From: Owenia fusiformis | Lineage: Eukaryota; Annelida; Polychaeta; Sabellida; Oweniidae | DNA length: 64,000 bases | Direction: 5' to 3' | NCBI GenBank assembly: GCA_903813345.2 | Contig: CAIIXF020000012.1 | Coordinates: 32,554,501-32,618,500 of the forward strand | Shown here: in pieces, positions 1 through 12,100 of the stretch | How the letters are laid out: every line of letters begins with the position of its first letter | Numbering within the stretch: the first letter of the stretch is position 1 | The notes under the pieces: model-generated | What the model was told of the DNA's origin: nothing | Seen by the model: only the letters and a program-made list of their open reading frames with translations | Database searches by the model: none | Translations under genes and position numbers: made by a program

Positions 1-3000
1 CGAAATATGAAATCTGCCAATATGACTCTTCTTAACATCCCAGCTCAGATGGCGTCCATCTTGCATCCAATCGACCAATCACTGATTGACATTGTTGGCT
101 CCACCCTCCTGGAAAAACGTAACGTATGGGAAGAAGAGAACCCTGAGAGGACTATGGATTTGGCCAGTTATGCCCACATGTTGAAGAAAACTTGGAAACG
201 TATTCCAGCCAATAACATCAAGTCATCTTTCCAAAAATCAGGTACATTTTTAAGGGTTTTTCAAAAAGTCTTGATTATTGTAAAACCTGTCTTAAGAAGT
301 GGAACACCTTTGGTAGTGGTACCTCTGAAAAGTGCTCTACTTGGGAGGTGTTCCACTTATAGAGTTTCATTGAACATTAAGTCAGTTGGTTTTGGAACTT
401 TAAAATGCGTTCCACTTGGGAGGTGTTCCATTTATAGAATTTTAGTGAACATTAAGTCAGTTGGTTTTGGAACTCTAAAATGTGTTCCACTTGGGAGATG
501 TTCCACTTATAAAGTTTTAGTGAACATTAAGTCATTTGGTTTTGGAACTCCAAAATGTGTTCCACTTGGGAGGTGTTCCACTTATAGAGTTTCATTGAAC
601 ATTAATTCAATTGGTTTTGGAACTCTAAAATGTGTTCCACTTGTGAGTTGTTCCACTTATAGAGTTTCATTGAACATTAATTCAGTTGGTTTTGGAATTG
701 CAAAATGTGTTCCACTTGGGAGGTGTTACACTTATAGAGTTTTAGTGAACATTAAGTCAGTTGGTTTTGGAACTCTAAAATGTGTTCCACTTGGGAGGTT
801 TTCCACTTATACTTATTAAGTTTTAGTGAACATTAAGTCAGTTAGTTTTGGAACTCTAAAATAAAATGTGTTCCACTTGGGAGGTGTTCCACTTATCAAG
901 TTTTAGTGAACATTAAGTCAGTTGGTTTTGGAACTCCAAAATGTGTTCCACTTGGGAGGTGTTCCACTTATAGAGTTTCATTGCACCTTAATTCAGTTGG
1001 TTTTGGAACTCTAAAATGTGGTCCACTTGGAAGGTGTTTCATTGAACACTAAAATTGGTTGGATTGATGTGTGTAGATTTTCCCAAATCTAGATTTGTTG
1101 GATTATAATAAAAGGTCAGGTTTCAATACAGAAAAAAGTATGAAATATTCAATTTTTGTAAATCTGTAAATAATCTCAAATTGATTAAATTGGTACCCCC
1201 ATTGATTTGGTTAATTTTTGCCAAACAAAACCTTATGATTTCACACAATGAAAAAATCTAGATTTTGGGAAGGGGCCCACAATTCGAATCATTTACGATC
1301 GAATTCCTATACACATTTTCCTCATGTTTAAGTTAGTTGGGTTATGTGAGATTAGTGATTTGGAAGATACATGTTCTTTCAAAAAATGACTAAACAATGC
1401 AATCAGACTATTATGATAGCTTATGGATTTCTAATTTGCCATAGCTATACATTTTCAACTCTAAACATCAATCCATATTTGGTTATATAAATGACTCAAA
1501 AAAGGAAGGTATTGTTACGCATTAAAATTTTTCTGGTATTGTCATGCATTAACATTTTTCTTCTAGGTATATTTCCATTCTCCCGCACTGCTGTCGTCGA
1601 CTCCTACCTCCTAGTGGCGGGTGAACGTCCCCAAGTAAACGACCTTGGATTCCAAGAAGGTGAAGATGAGTTCTCCATTAACGATGAGCTCAAACTCGAA
1701 CCAGAGGAAGAAGATCTGATAAATGATGGTCCGCAAGTTCAGGTGATGTTCTTATTTTGAATGATGAATGATGTACCACCGAAACAACAAATATCCTCTC
1801 ACTTACAGCATTTATTGTATATTATACTTTAGTTATAGTAATTAATGTTTTTATTTGGTACATAGAATTTATAGCTCCACGTTTTGAGTCTTTCAAGATG
1901 GATATCATTGAATGGATTTTCTTATCAACATGCATCAGATAATTTGATTTGTCTAGTTGTTTTTATAACCAAATTATTTTTTAGGAATTTTATATTGAAA
2001 CATCAATGAAGAGAAGGTAATTACCCAGAATTCAGATGTGAATCTTCGTGTAACCTTGAACCTCTTAGTATATATTTTCACGAAGATTGCTTTATTTAAT
2101 CAGTGAATCATTTTGTTAAAGGTGCAGTTGTATAAAAGATGCACATCTAGGTGTATCTTTACATGAAGATAGGTTCATCTTTGAATTCTGGGTAATATCC
2201 TCCACTTCAATCAATGAATACTGTTATTGCAGGTGCAGTTGTATGATGAGGATACTTCCCAGAGGCCTACGCTAGATGACCTCACGGAGGCAGTTGCTTA
2301 CAGGACTATGCAAGAAGAGCGTCAGAATGCCACCAAGGCCCTGAAAAATATCAAGGAAGATTCCGTTTGTGTAACTAATGGTGGTGACGCTGGTATGGCG
2401 ATAGAGACTGTCATGCCACCTAGTTCTGGTTCTGGGATGCAGTTTAGTAGTGTTTCGAGTAGACATACGCGATTGGATAGCGTGCAAAGTCAGCCACCTG
2501 AAGTGTTTCTGAATCCATCTCCCGATAAACGTCCCAAAGATGGACCTATCACCACAGTGGATGTAGATCAACAGGAAGTAGTGCAGCAGGAGGAAGAAGT
2601 GCAAAATGAGGAAGTAGTGCAGCACCAGGTTATAGTGCAGGCACAAGATGTAGTGCAGGCACAGGGCCTTGTGCAGCAACAGGATGTAGTTCAGCAAGAA
2701 ACAAATACAATAATACAACCTGAATTCATTCCACATACTTTGCAACAAGATGTGGTGCATCAGGAAGTGGTGACTGAGGAAGTGGTGCAGGATGTGATGC
2801 TCCAAGAGGAGGTGCTGTCCCAGCATCATTACCCACAATCCCTCGGGGAAGTTATAGTCGATAACAACCAGATTTTCAATGAGAAAGACATAATTTATGC
2901 CACGAGTGACGAACTGGAAAACCTCCAAATGCTGCAGGGCGATAACATTGTGTATATCATCAATGAAGATGATCAAGACATTGGGGATAATGTGATTGTG

Positions 3001-4788
3001 GACAATGGTGACCTAAATAATGTTATTGTAACCAGCAATGAACAGTTTGTCGTCACACAGCCTACATCAACCGCTGTTCTGCCATCTCCTGTTGTACAAA
3101 TGGTTTCTTATTCCCCGTCATTACAGAACAATGCCCTATCACAGAGTAACGTCCGCATCGTACAGAGTTTGCCACAAGTTCAGAGTCACCTCCAAGTTCA
3201 AAGTAATGCAAAAGTTCAGGGACATACTCCTAATGTGAAAACCAGTCCAGGGGTTCAAGTAAAGACTGATGTTGTATCAGGCAACAAAGTAGTGCACATT
3301 GTATCCCCTCAAGCTACTCCTACCCCTCAAGTTCAGCCCTCCCCCAGAGTTGTCATTTCACCTGGGGGCACTGTCTCGACGATACAACCTATCAGCCCAA
3401 AAATGGTCAGTGTTGTCAAGAAATCAGTTCCAAAACAACAATCAGTTCTTCTGAATCCATCTGAACCCACAAAGGTTTTGGATGTCAGTGGGGTTTCCCT
3501 GAAGAAATTCCCATCTGGAATAAGGAATTCCCAGGGAGGAAATTCCCTGAGTGGGAATCCCCAAAGAGGGAATCCCCAAGGTTTCAGCTCAGGTGACAGC
3601 CATAAAGTGACAATCAAACATTCTCAGATAGTAACAGCCTCAGAGAATTCTGGTGATATTATAACAAAATTGACGACTCCTAAATCTCCCAATCAGAAAT
3701 TGAGCTCCCAAGGGCCTGTGACCGTAAGAATTCAATCAAATGACCAATCCTTGATCACGGCAGCTCCAACCAATAAATCCTTAAATCCTAGATCCCCTAA
3801 AGCAGGACAAGCTCCAACACTTGTAATATCCCCTGTCTCCAAATCCCCTACAGTTACTAAAATACCCCAGAGCCCTAAAATCTTGACTCTCAAAACCCAG
3901 ATTCCCCAATCTCCGAAACCCAAATCCCCTGTTGTTCAGAAAACAATATCGCTGAATTTAAAGACTGCTAATCTACCAGCCATCGAAAATTCCAAGAATA
4001 CCACACTCTATACCACAATAGCTGGGAAGAAACAAGTAGTTGGGACAGTCATAGATGGCGTATTTGCTGCTAGTAATAAAAAAGCTACAGATGGCGTATT
4101 TGTACCCAGTGCTACTACAGAAGAGCAAACTATGATACTGCCCAATGAGGTAAAATCAAAAACAAACAATGTACAACTCCCTAAGGGGAGTACACCTAAG
4201 AAAGACTTATCTCTCAAAGGAGACCTATCTCCCAAGTTGGCTGTCCAGACAAATCCATCACAGGAGTCCAAAACTCCTTCCGTGGAATTACCAAGAACCA
4301 GGAGCCTAAGGAAAACTTCAGAACAATCTGCAACAAAAGTCTCACCAACTAAAGTTACGGCTCCTAAAACCCCAACTCCTAAAGTTGCAACACCAACAAA
4401 AACAACCAGAAATGTGACGTCTCGGTCAAGTCCACGTCATAAACCAACTGACAATAACACTGATATTGCAACCGAGCATTCAGCTCCAAATGGCTCTTCT
4501 AAGGCTCCATCAGTGTCAGCTCCAAATGGTTCTTCTAAGGCTCCATCAGTGTCAGCTCCAAATGGTTCTTCTAAGGCTCCATCAGTGTCAGCTCCAAATG
4601 GTTCTTCTAAGGCTCCATCAGTGTCAGCTCCAAATGGTTCTTCTAAGGCTCCATCAGTGTCAGCTCCAAATGGTTCTTCTAAGGCTCCATCAGTGTCAGC
4701 TCCAAATGGTTCTTCTAAGGCTCCATCTGTGTCAGCTCCATCAAGTTCACCATATGGGACTAGGTCGAAGCGACCTAAGCTTCAATGA
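1..4788 (+). CDS. pogo/Tigger-like DDE transposase-derived protein with long low-complexity tail, 5' partial
   Basis: Three exons can be joined: 1-241, 1567-1742 and 2233-4788, about 990 residues, open at the left edge. The junction at 241/1567 restores the phrase FQKSGIFPF, the classic end of pogo/Tigger/jerky-type DDE transposases (FxKTGIxPF); upstream, LLNIPAQMASILHPIDQS matches the 'LPPxTTSxxQPxDQ' block of the same family. These blocks lie after most of the DDE core, so the catalytic residues are outside the window or only partly inside. After an acidic linker (ELKLEPEEEDL) comes an 850-residue tail: a V/Q/E-rich stretch, an acidic stretch, a long S/P/K/T-rich basic region, seven 12-residue repeats, and a basic end (GTRSKRPKLQ) that could be nuclear-localising. 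The tail and introns suggest a domesticated host gene rather than a mobile copy; an autonomous element is the alternative. Confidence 0.78.
300..1062 (+). repeat. 75-bp tandem repeat in intron 1 of the transposase-derived gene
   Basis: About ten copies of a 75-bp unit, each containing two or three GTTCCACTT-type words and a GAACATTAAGTCAGTTGG core; unit starts recur at about 406, 481, 556, 631, 706 and 781. Because 75 is a multiple of three, the frame of exon 1 stays open through the intron to 819, so a retained intron would add about 190 residues of 25-residue repeats. A related inverted copy lies at 8365-8512. Confidence 0.9.
1491..1566 (+). repeat. duplicated polypyrimidine tract before exon 2 acceptor
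   Basis: Two adjacent, slightly diverged copies of a ~30-bp block (GGTATTGTTACGCATTAA and GGTATTGTCATGCATTAA, each followed by a T-rich run) end at the TTCTTCTAG acceptor of exon 2. Only the second copy carries the final AG. Confidence 0.6.
2016..2200. mobile_element. foldback MITE-like element in intron 2
   Basis: Imperfect inverted repeat: the left end reads GGTAATTACCCAGAATTC and the right end is its near reverse complement (GAATTCTGGGTAATATCC); CTTCGTG/CACGAAG words pair further in. No coding capacity. At 2121-2137 it contains GGTGCAGTTGTATAAAA, a near copy of the start of exon 3 at 2233 (GTGCAGTTGTATGATGAG). Confidence 0.6.
4481..4734 (+). repeat. 36-bp coding minisatellite (12-residue repeats x7)
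   Basis: Seven near-identical 36-bp units encode SAPNGSSKAPSV in tandem near the C-terminus of the transposase-derived protein. Copies differ by one or two bases, so copy number is probably polymorphic. Confidence 0.95.
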
Positions 4789-5361
4789 ATGATGAATTGT
4801 TTGATGAAACAGGTTGAAATGTTGAAATGGTCATACTCCTGTTATTAAAGTTCACAGGATCATAAATACCAATATGACTCTCCAATCTCACACTTTCTTT
4901 AAATAGATATTCCTCGACCTGTCGTATTGAACACATCATAGTTTTATTTGAATAATCTCATGGGCCCATTAAAAATGCAACAGGAAAACTAGGAATGACA
5001 TCGCAGAAGTATGACTCTTTTGACAACTTGATAAAAAGAGTTTATTTATGATTTGAACCGAATGTCTTATATTATGTGGATCCAGGTCAATATTTTGAAA
5101 ATGTCCCAAAGTTTAATTAACCACAGTTTAGTTTAACTCTCGCCCTCTCTCTAAAAGGGTATTATAAATAAACATTTTATGAATTTTTGAAAATCCACTA
5201 ATATTTGATATGAATATGAACAAATGTCAGGAAAATTTATCCTATTCCTCAAATCTTTCTTAAAAATTTTACTATATTTATTTCATTTCAATGTATTGAC
5301 CTTGTTTCCAAATGCTTGGATATTTATAAAAATGTTAACTCGTTAGATTATGTGGAGAATA

Positions 5362-5452
5362 TGGGTCATTCAATAAATACTGAAACATAAGCTCTCATTT
5401 TCATGTTTATGAAGGAATCAAGCGTTTGTATTGGTATTTATTGAACGACCCT
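5362..5452. mobile_element. small mariner-like inverted-repeat element
   Basis: A ~90-bp palindrome with ends GGGTCATTCAATAAATAC and GTATTTATTGAACGACCC, followed on the right by TA. The GGTCGTTCAATAA word is typical of mariner-type ends. Lies in the 3' flank of the transposase-derived gene, where I see no other gene. Confidence 0.55.
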
Positions 5453-5593
5453 AGTATATGAAATGTGTTATAATACCAGAATAGTAATATAATATAGTTA
5501 TATTCTGTATAATAGAAAATTATTAATTAAAGTGTATCTGTTGGTAGGGAGTTTGAGTTGTACATGGATATGTACAGCTTCGTTGTTTTGATT

Positions 5594-5967
5594 GGCACAT
5601 GGTTTATTATCATGAATGTGGTTAATTATCACGAATCTAGTTAAGTATCATGAATGAGGTTAATTATTATGAATGTGGTTAATTATCATGAATGTGGTTT
5701 ATTATCATGAATGTGGTTTGTTATCATGAATGTGGTTAATTATCATGAATGTGGTTTATTATCACGAATGTGGTTAATTATCATGAATGTGGTTTATTAT
5801 CATGAATGTGGTTAATTATTATGAATTTGGTTAATTATCATGAATGTGGTTTATTATCATGAATGTGGTTTATTATCATGAATGTGGTTTATTAGTATAA
5901 AATTAATTTGGTTTATCATCATAAATGTGATTAATTATCATAAATGTGGTTTATTATCATGAATGTC
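5594..5967 (+). repeat. ~19-bp AT-rich tandem repeat
   Basis: About 19 copies of a 19-bp unit (TTAATTATCATGAATGTGG, variant TTTATTATCATGAATGTGG). No coding potential seen. Confidence 0.92.
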
Positions 5968-6555
5968 TATGTTCTCAGTCAACATAAACAATAGGTCAAT
6001 CCGGTAGACCATACCACAATTTTGTAATGATGCCTTTAATCTAAAAAGTTGATTCCCAGTTGGACTGCTTCTAAAACTTGACTATGTTTGCAATTTGATT
6101 TTTTTCTATTCAATCCAAGTCACCAAACATAAACAGGCTTGAACATATGCTCAAATAGAGGATTTGAAGTTTCCAAACTTTTGGAGGGAGTGTACTATAT
6201 GCAGTGAACTCCCCAGGATATTTTCTCACTTGGGTGCTAAACTTTCTGTTTCAAAATATATATTTTGGCAGGGTGCAGAGATTTCTAACAAGGGCATATG
6301 GTTTTCAGATTTTCAACTGGGAGTTGTACCTGGCTATGTTATAGAGTTATACATAAATTGTTTAAAAAGAATCACAGTGTACTGGGTCATTAAGTTACAC
6401 ATGAACAACGATGGAAGATTGATTTAACTTAATAAAAATGTTATTTTAATGCATCTTTAACTTCTGATTTCATGGCCCCTGGAATGAGTATAGCTACTTC
6501 TGCTTAGTTCAGAATTGTTAAATGTTTGTATCCTGTATACATGCCATTTTTTATA

Positions 6556-8115
6556 TCATCACCAACATCACAAGTGGTGACATATTGCTATGCATATGGT
6601 CTCCAACTTTTTGTGGATGGGGTTTGATGTTTCGGTGTATGTAACAAATGGCAGGTGGTGACATTTTGTGTGTTAATGAATTTGGTAAACACTCAGTTTA
6701 AGTAGGGTTTGGGATGTGGTATTCAGTTGTCAACAGTTGTAAACAACAAAATTTGGAAAAACGTCCATGCTCCTAATAAAACAAAAAATTGAACATGATG
6801 ATTTGTGGTTCATTTGAATTTTAATCGCAATAGCCCCTAAATGAATAGCTGTTGGTAATTAGATGCCGTCCCTTGTAAAACATGCACCGTTGTTGATTTT
6901 CAGATGTAGACCTGAGATATGTAAAATATATTTGTAAATACTTTGTTATTGTATAGTTTAAAGTGTATCAGCTATGGATGAAAATAAAATAATCTCAGAA
7001 GGAAAACATTTTCATTTCTTCATTTTTATCCTGAGGGTCCATGAAGAATCTATAGATCGAACAAGTGGAAAAGGTAGTTATTTACCAGGGAAGGGGGGGT
7101 GGCTAGGATCTTATATTAGGTGAGGCAAATTTGTATCTCACCTACAGGTGAGGCAAATATTATGTTGAGGCAATATAATAGTAATCTATTCAACTTCACT
7201 TTTACGTGGTTTCTATTTAAAAAAATTTCTACACCAATATTTTTTCTGTAGAATTTTGGTCAGGCAAATGCCTCATGCCTGCCTATGCTTATAGTTACGT
7301 ACTATTCGTAAATTTTTTGTTGAAACTCAGATGAAAGAAAGGTTGATAGATAGGAACTACTCTTCTTCCATTCTTTAAATCGCCAAAATCTTTCACTTTT
7401 ACCTCACAATATGCCATAAAGATCATTGAGGTACCCCTACATATACATATAGAGTGACAATTGAATTTGATGCCCATAGCCTTAATGGCAATAAATATAG
7501 TAGATATGTCCATACACTCTTATGAAATGTCCCAAAGTATGAGTCTTTTGGCCAATAAATATAAAAAAAATATTCATCCATGAATTCTCGAATTGAAAAT
7601 ATCTCCTAAAATCTATTTTTTGAGGTGGAGTGGTTGGTTCAATTATAGTTTCACCATGAATGCCACAGTAACATAGACAATGGTACCCTAGAACATTTCA
7701 AAATCTAGATAGAGGATTATATATTTTAGGTACCCTTTGCATTCGTTTGACTTCACTTCTAAAAAGAGAGCTTCGTCTTCACTCTTTAAACTAAAATAAA
7801 CCTGTGAACTCACTGCGCCAATCAGTGTTCGTCGGCCAAATTCGACCGACGTTCTATATATGGTCATTACTTCTGACGTCATCGTTGAGCGCCGGAATGA
7901 GGGTAATTTTAGGCCACCCGTATTTTACTCTCATGAAAGGCCAATGGCAACTTAGGTCATACGTCAAGGGCAGGTACACAACAGGGCTTTTAACAAGGCA
8001 TTAACATGCAAAATGTCACCACCTGTCATTTGTTACAGACACCAACTGCTAAATACGGTCCACAAAAAGTTGGAGACTATAACAATATGTCGCCACTATT
8101 GGTGGTGACATAATT
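6556..8115. mobile_element. ~1.55-kb segment bounded by ~125-bp inverted repeats
   Basis: 6556-6685 and the reverse complement of 7990-8115 align along most of their length, sharing TCTCCAACTTTTTGTGGA, TGTAACAAATG and AGGTGGTGACATTTTG in the same order. This could be a non-autonomous element with long terminal inverted repeats, or two copies of one repeat in opposite orientation. I found no transposase between them and cannot fix a target-site duplication. The ORFs at 6164-6427 and 7295-7513 have no family features. Confidence 0.5.
7817..7950. promoter_or_regulatory. promoter-like patch: two CCAAT boxes, CRE, TATA-like
   Basis: In an AT-rich desert this stretch carries GCCAATCAG (7817-7825), a second CCAAT (7941-7945), a perfect palindromic CRE TGACGTCA (7874-7881), a CTATATATGG at about 7853-7862 and clustered CpGs. 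No first exon with a clear donor could be tied to it, so its target and direction are unknown; it lies just inside the right arm of the 6556-8115 inverted repeat. Confidence 0.35.
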
Positions 8116-8364
8116 AACCCACAAACTATTGAACATAACAGATGCATATAATATTCTTATACATGTACATATGTGTATGTATATTCTTCATTTATATCTA
8201 TATATTTACAAACTGAGTATCAATACATTCACAACATTTGGCCATTATAATATACTGTACAGAAAAAATGACAAAATGGAGTAAAATATGCCATATTTTT
8301 TGATCAGTTATCATCAGACAGTTATTCTTATTAGATAAATTCTATATTTAATACAATTACAAAG

Positions 8365-8512
8365 TGAAACCTGTAAAGTGGAACACCTCTGTTAGTGGAA
8401 CACTTCAGAGTCCCAAGACTAATTGACTTAATGTTAAATGAACGAAGTGGAACACCTCCCAAGTGGAACACTTTTTAGAGGTACCAAAGGTGTTCCACTT
8501 AAACGTTTTTTA
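8365..8512 (-). repeat. inverted relative of the 75-bp repeat
   Basis: Contains GTGGAACACCTCCCAAGTGGAACAC-type sequence, the reverse complement of the core of the array at 300-1062, flanked by further GTGGAACAC words. Indicates that the array is built from a dispersed repeat. Confidence 0.7.
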
Positions 8513-8633
8513 CTGTATAAACATTTTGTGAAATGGAAAACAGCAATTTTTCATGATATAAAGACTTGCAAAATGAAACTCACGACAAGGAATGATTTAT
8601 AAAACTTTACACATAGACCGACTTGCGAGTTAA

Positions 8634-8709
8634 CCAGGAGGTCGTTTCTCGAAAGATTCGCTATTAACGATTTGTTAATAACGATAAGTTTCGAGAAACG
8701 GCCTCCAGG
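8634..8709. repeat. strong ~70-bp hairpin
   Basis: GGAGGTCGTTTCTCGAAA at the left pairs with TTTCGAGAAACGGCCTCC at the right, and the intervening arms (CTATTAACG / GTTAATAACG) continue the stem with a tiny loop. Either a minimal palindromic MITE or the source of a hairpin RNA; lies in the 3' flank of VPS29. Confidence 0.65.
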
Positions 8710-9177
8710 GAAATTTTCCAAGAGCACAATTCAATAACTGGTGCAGATTTTAACTTTTTAGAATAATCCCTTTTCTCAGTCTTCTTCATTCACATAACTA
8801 TTGCACAAGGAATTCCAAATACCACAATTATTTCAACATCATATTTCACAAACAATGCATAAAATACTATGGTACATCGTCAATGAACTTATTGTTAAAA
8901 TCAACTTCTTCATCAATTCTCCTTATAGATTTCTGCCCAGGGGCATCATTAAAATCAGTTATTTCTAATGGAGCTGACACAATTTATATTTGAGTTCCCA
9001 TAATGCATCAAATGGTAGCAGACGGCAATACATTAACAATGTTTAAATGGTTGCCACTCTATCATAAGGTTTCTTTACTATTTTTCCTCTTCTAGTACTC
9101 AATTATCTTTGATTTCCCATAATGCATCATCAACAGCAGACGACAATAATTTAATCAGTTTTTCAATGACTGCCACT

Positions 9178-12100
9178 CTACGGTTTCTTGTACTCTATTC
9201 TCTCCACTTTGACATCATCATTAATAAGTTGATAGACGTAGCAGACCACAGTTGACTGTTGGATGTCAAGTAACACAAAAGCTGGAACCACACCACTGCA
9301 AGTACAATATAAAATCAAGATCAAATTGTGTAATAATGAAACAAATAGAAATCAAGATACCTCCAAGTTTTCCATAGAGCAACCATTCTGCTTTATCCCT
9401 GGCAAGGACTACACCCCACCACCCCTCCAAAAAGCCCAAAACACTTGAATTTGCTTTTCTATTGTTACATTTCCTAGATCAAAATACTGTACTTCTTATG
9501 ACTTGATGAATGACATTCATTATATTTTTTTCATCAAAAACTACAGAGAAATCCTGAAGAATACTTACCTGTCTAAGGCATTATATGCCCCTGTAGCAGA
9601 CACTGGGTTGATATAGAACTTACCTGTCTAAGGCATTATATGCTCCTGTAGCAGACACTGGGTTGATATAGAACTTACCTGTCTAAGGCATTATATGCTC
9701 CTGTAGCAGACCCTGGGTTGATATAGAACTTGTTCTCATGTTCATAAGCTTCAAACTTATGAGTGTGACCTATAAAAGAAATTCAAAGTTTTAAAGTCAA
9801 AATAGTTTTAAAAAAAGTTATCTATTATTTCGAGAAAATGCCTTCATTTTTGGGGACAACATTTTCAAAAAGTTGACATGACTTCTAAGGTTGTTTTTTT
9901 CATGTAAGCGTGAGAGATTTTTAGCATTCACATTGTCAATTTCCAACTTCCCTTAAGTAACAATGACAGCGCTTAATAAAAATGAAAAATGGGACAATCA
10001 AAATGTCTATTCGGCCCTCATTATTAAGGTTTTAATGACCCATGACTCTCATTACGAAAAATTAATAATTAAAAATGGTTAATATTTTTCAAATTTTTAT
10101 GTTGATTAATTTATACATGTAGAATACATACTCCAAATCAAAATATTTCGATTAAAATTTTCAATTTTTCCAATTTTTTTATGAAAATGCAGATACCTCA
10201 TGAACTAGTTTTGTTTTTACTTACCAGAAATTAAAATATCTACATCTAATTGACGTTGGAGAACAGATAAACTATCGGTGTCACCCCATGGCACCACCTG
10301 GTGGCCATGGCACAAACCAATCCTGAACTGTCCCACTGTGACAACCTTTTGCTCGGGATAACTCAAATTCTGGAAATAAATTATCAAAAATGTTTGAAGT
10401 CTGCATTGTAGGCCTAGTATCGATGAACAAGATTGTCAGAAAGACATACTTTTAACTATTATTCTGCAAATTTTGCGACATGCAAATTGGAAATGCTCTG
10501 AGGGGTGCAGTTTTTTAGGTTTGCATCACTGCATTGTATTGTGTGATGCATTCTAAGCATATCCAACGATAATTTGTCAGTGTTTTTCAACAAAATTTTA
10601 TAAAAAAAAAATTTTGTGGGGGGAGGTGCGACCCCACCCATCGCACCCCCCCCCCCCCTTTGCTACAGCCATGAATGCCAATAGCTTGTTTCAATCCAAT
10701 AACTAAAGTATGGCTTGCCAATCCTGTCTGCCTCAAATGCAAACACCTACATATAATACAGAGTACATACCTCATCAAAATCTCCTCTCACTACATGTAC
10801 ATCACTGGCCAATGTCTTCAGATAATCATAGGACTCTTTCGCACATAGGTTACCTGAAAGGTAAGGAGCATGATTAGGAAAATGACCTGAGAGAACTATA
10901 TTATAGAACAGTTTCGTAGCAGAGGAACTTACATATCCATGAGTTACTAATGAAATCACTGATGCAGTGCAGTGCATGATACAGTGTAAATGCATCTCAG
11001 ATACACTCCGAAAGGTTAACTGTTTGTTAAGTATACAAGCAGAATATACATGTACATGTATATTGCAGGGCATTCGTACCAGATATAAAGAAGATGCTCT
11101 CGAGGGAGTACAAACGTACTTTCAATATATAAACACCTGCTTTAATCATGCCATGTGGCCTTTTTAACTCACCTGTACACAGGATATGTTGTATTTTCCC
11201 AGGGACCAATAGCTTCTTGAATTTGTTAGGCAGGTAGTTAGACCTGTGTGGAATGTGAAGATCTCCTAGTACTAACACCAACTAAAAGGGAGAAAGCACT
11301 TATATATCACGTTTCAGACTGGTAAAAATGCAATGGCCTGAGAGTGCCCCAGGTAAAGAGTAATGACTAACTAACATAAGTCAGACACAAATGGGCCAAG
11401 ATGAAAGAAAGTACGCTAAATTCAGTACCCTGTGCTGGAATCGAACCCAGGACCCTGAGATCTAAAGACTGATGCTAGATACCATCTGAGCCGCATCTGA
11501 GATCTGTTTGCTGTAGTTATTACCAACTGAAACTCTACTAATTTGTATCTTCATTGAAGGAGTAAGGGGCGAAACCCCAGTTAGTTGGTGACACAGATTA
11601 TCAGAATATGCAGGCTTATGACATTCATTTGCTTGCGCATTGAGAGTTGAAAGCGCTGATTAATGCCCTGGTGGCATACTTCTTCAGAAAATAGGTCAAA
11701 GATTTAAAATTTTATGAGAAATTTAGGAAGTAGAAGATTCTCTGGAATGGCTCCATCTTGTCCCGATTAATTGATTACATCGCCAAAAGTGATTCTGGTG
11801 ATGCATCGATATCTGAAACAAAATGTCTTAACTTTCTCATTCCTAGTTCATTTCAAATGTTCTTATTTTAAGTGTATTACTTGTTGAAATGAACCAATGA
11901 CCTCAAATTTTTTACATTTGTTTTTGTACACCATTACCGAAAATAATACTTATTTGTTGCATTCAGTATTTTAGTATATTTGCGTTCGGTATTTTAGTAG
12001 ACATTTATATCGACTTTTCAAATGTTTGCACCAAAAATAGCGATGCATCGATGCAAAATAATGGCACAGCAACTTGTATTAACACCTGACATCAATTGGT

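Noticed and set aside
2272-2976. 234-residue minus-strand ORF rich in H, L and I
   Set aside because: Antisense shadow of the V/Q-rich region of the transposase-derived gene.
4466-4792. 108-residue ORF of QMVLLRLHQCQL repeats
   Set aside because: Alternate frame of the 36-bp coding repeat.
6164-6427. 87-residue ORF after the transposase-derived gene
   Set aside because: No recognisable motif, no supported splice sites, and AT-rich flanks; probably chance.
11420-11495. Possible tRNA gene on the minus strand
   Set aside because: Good A and B boxes but the anticodon stem does not pair and the acceptor arms do not match; kept as a SINE head.
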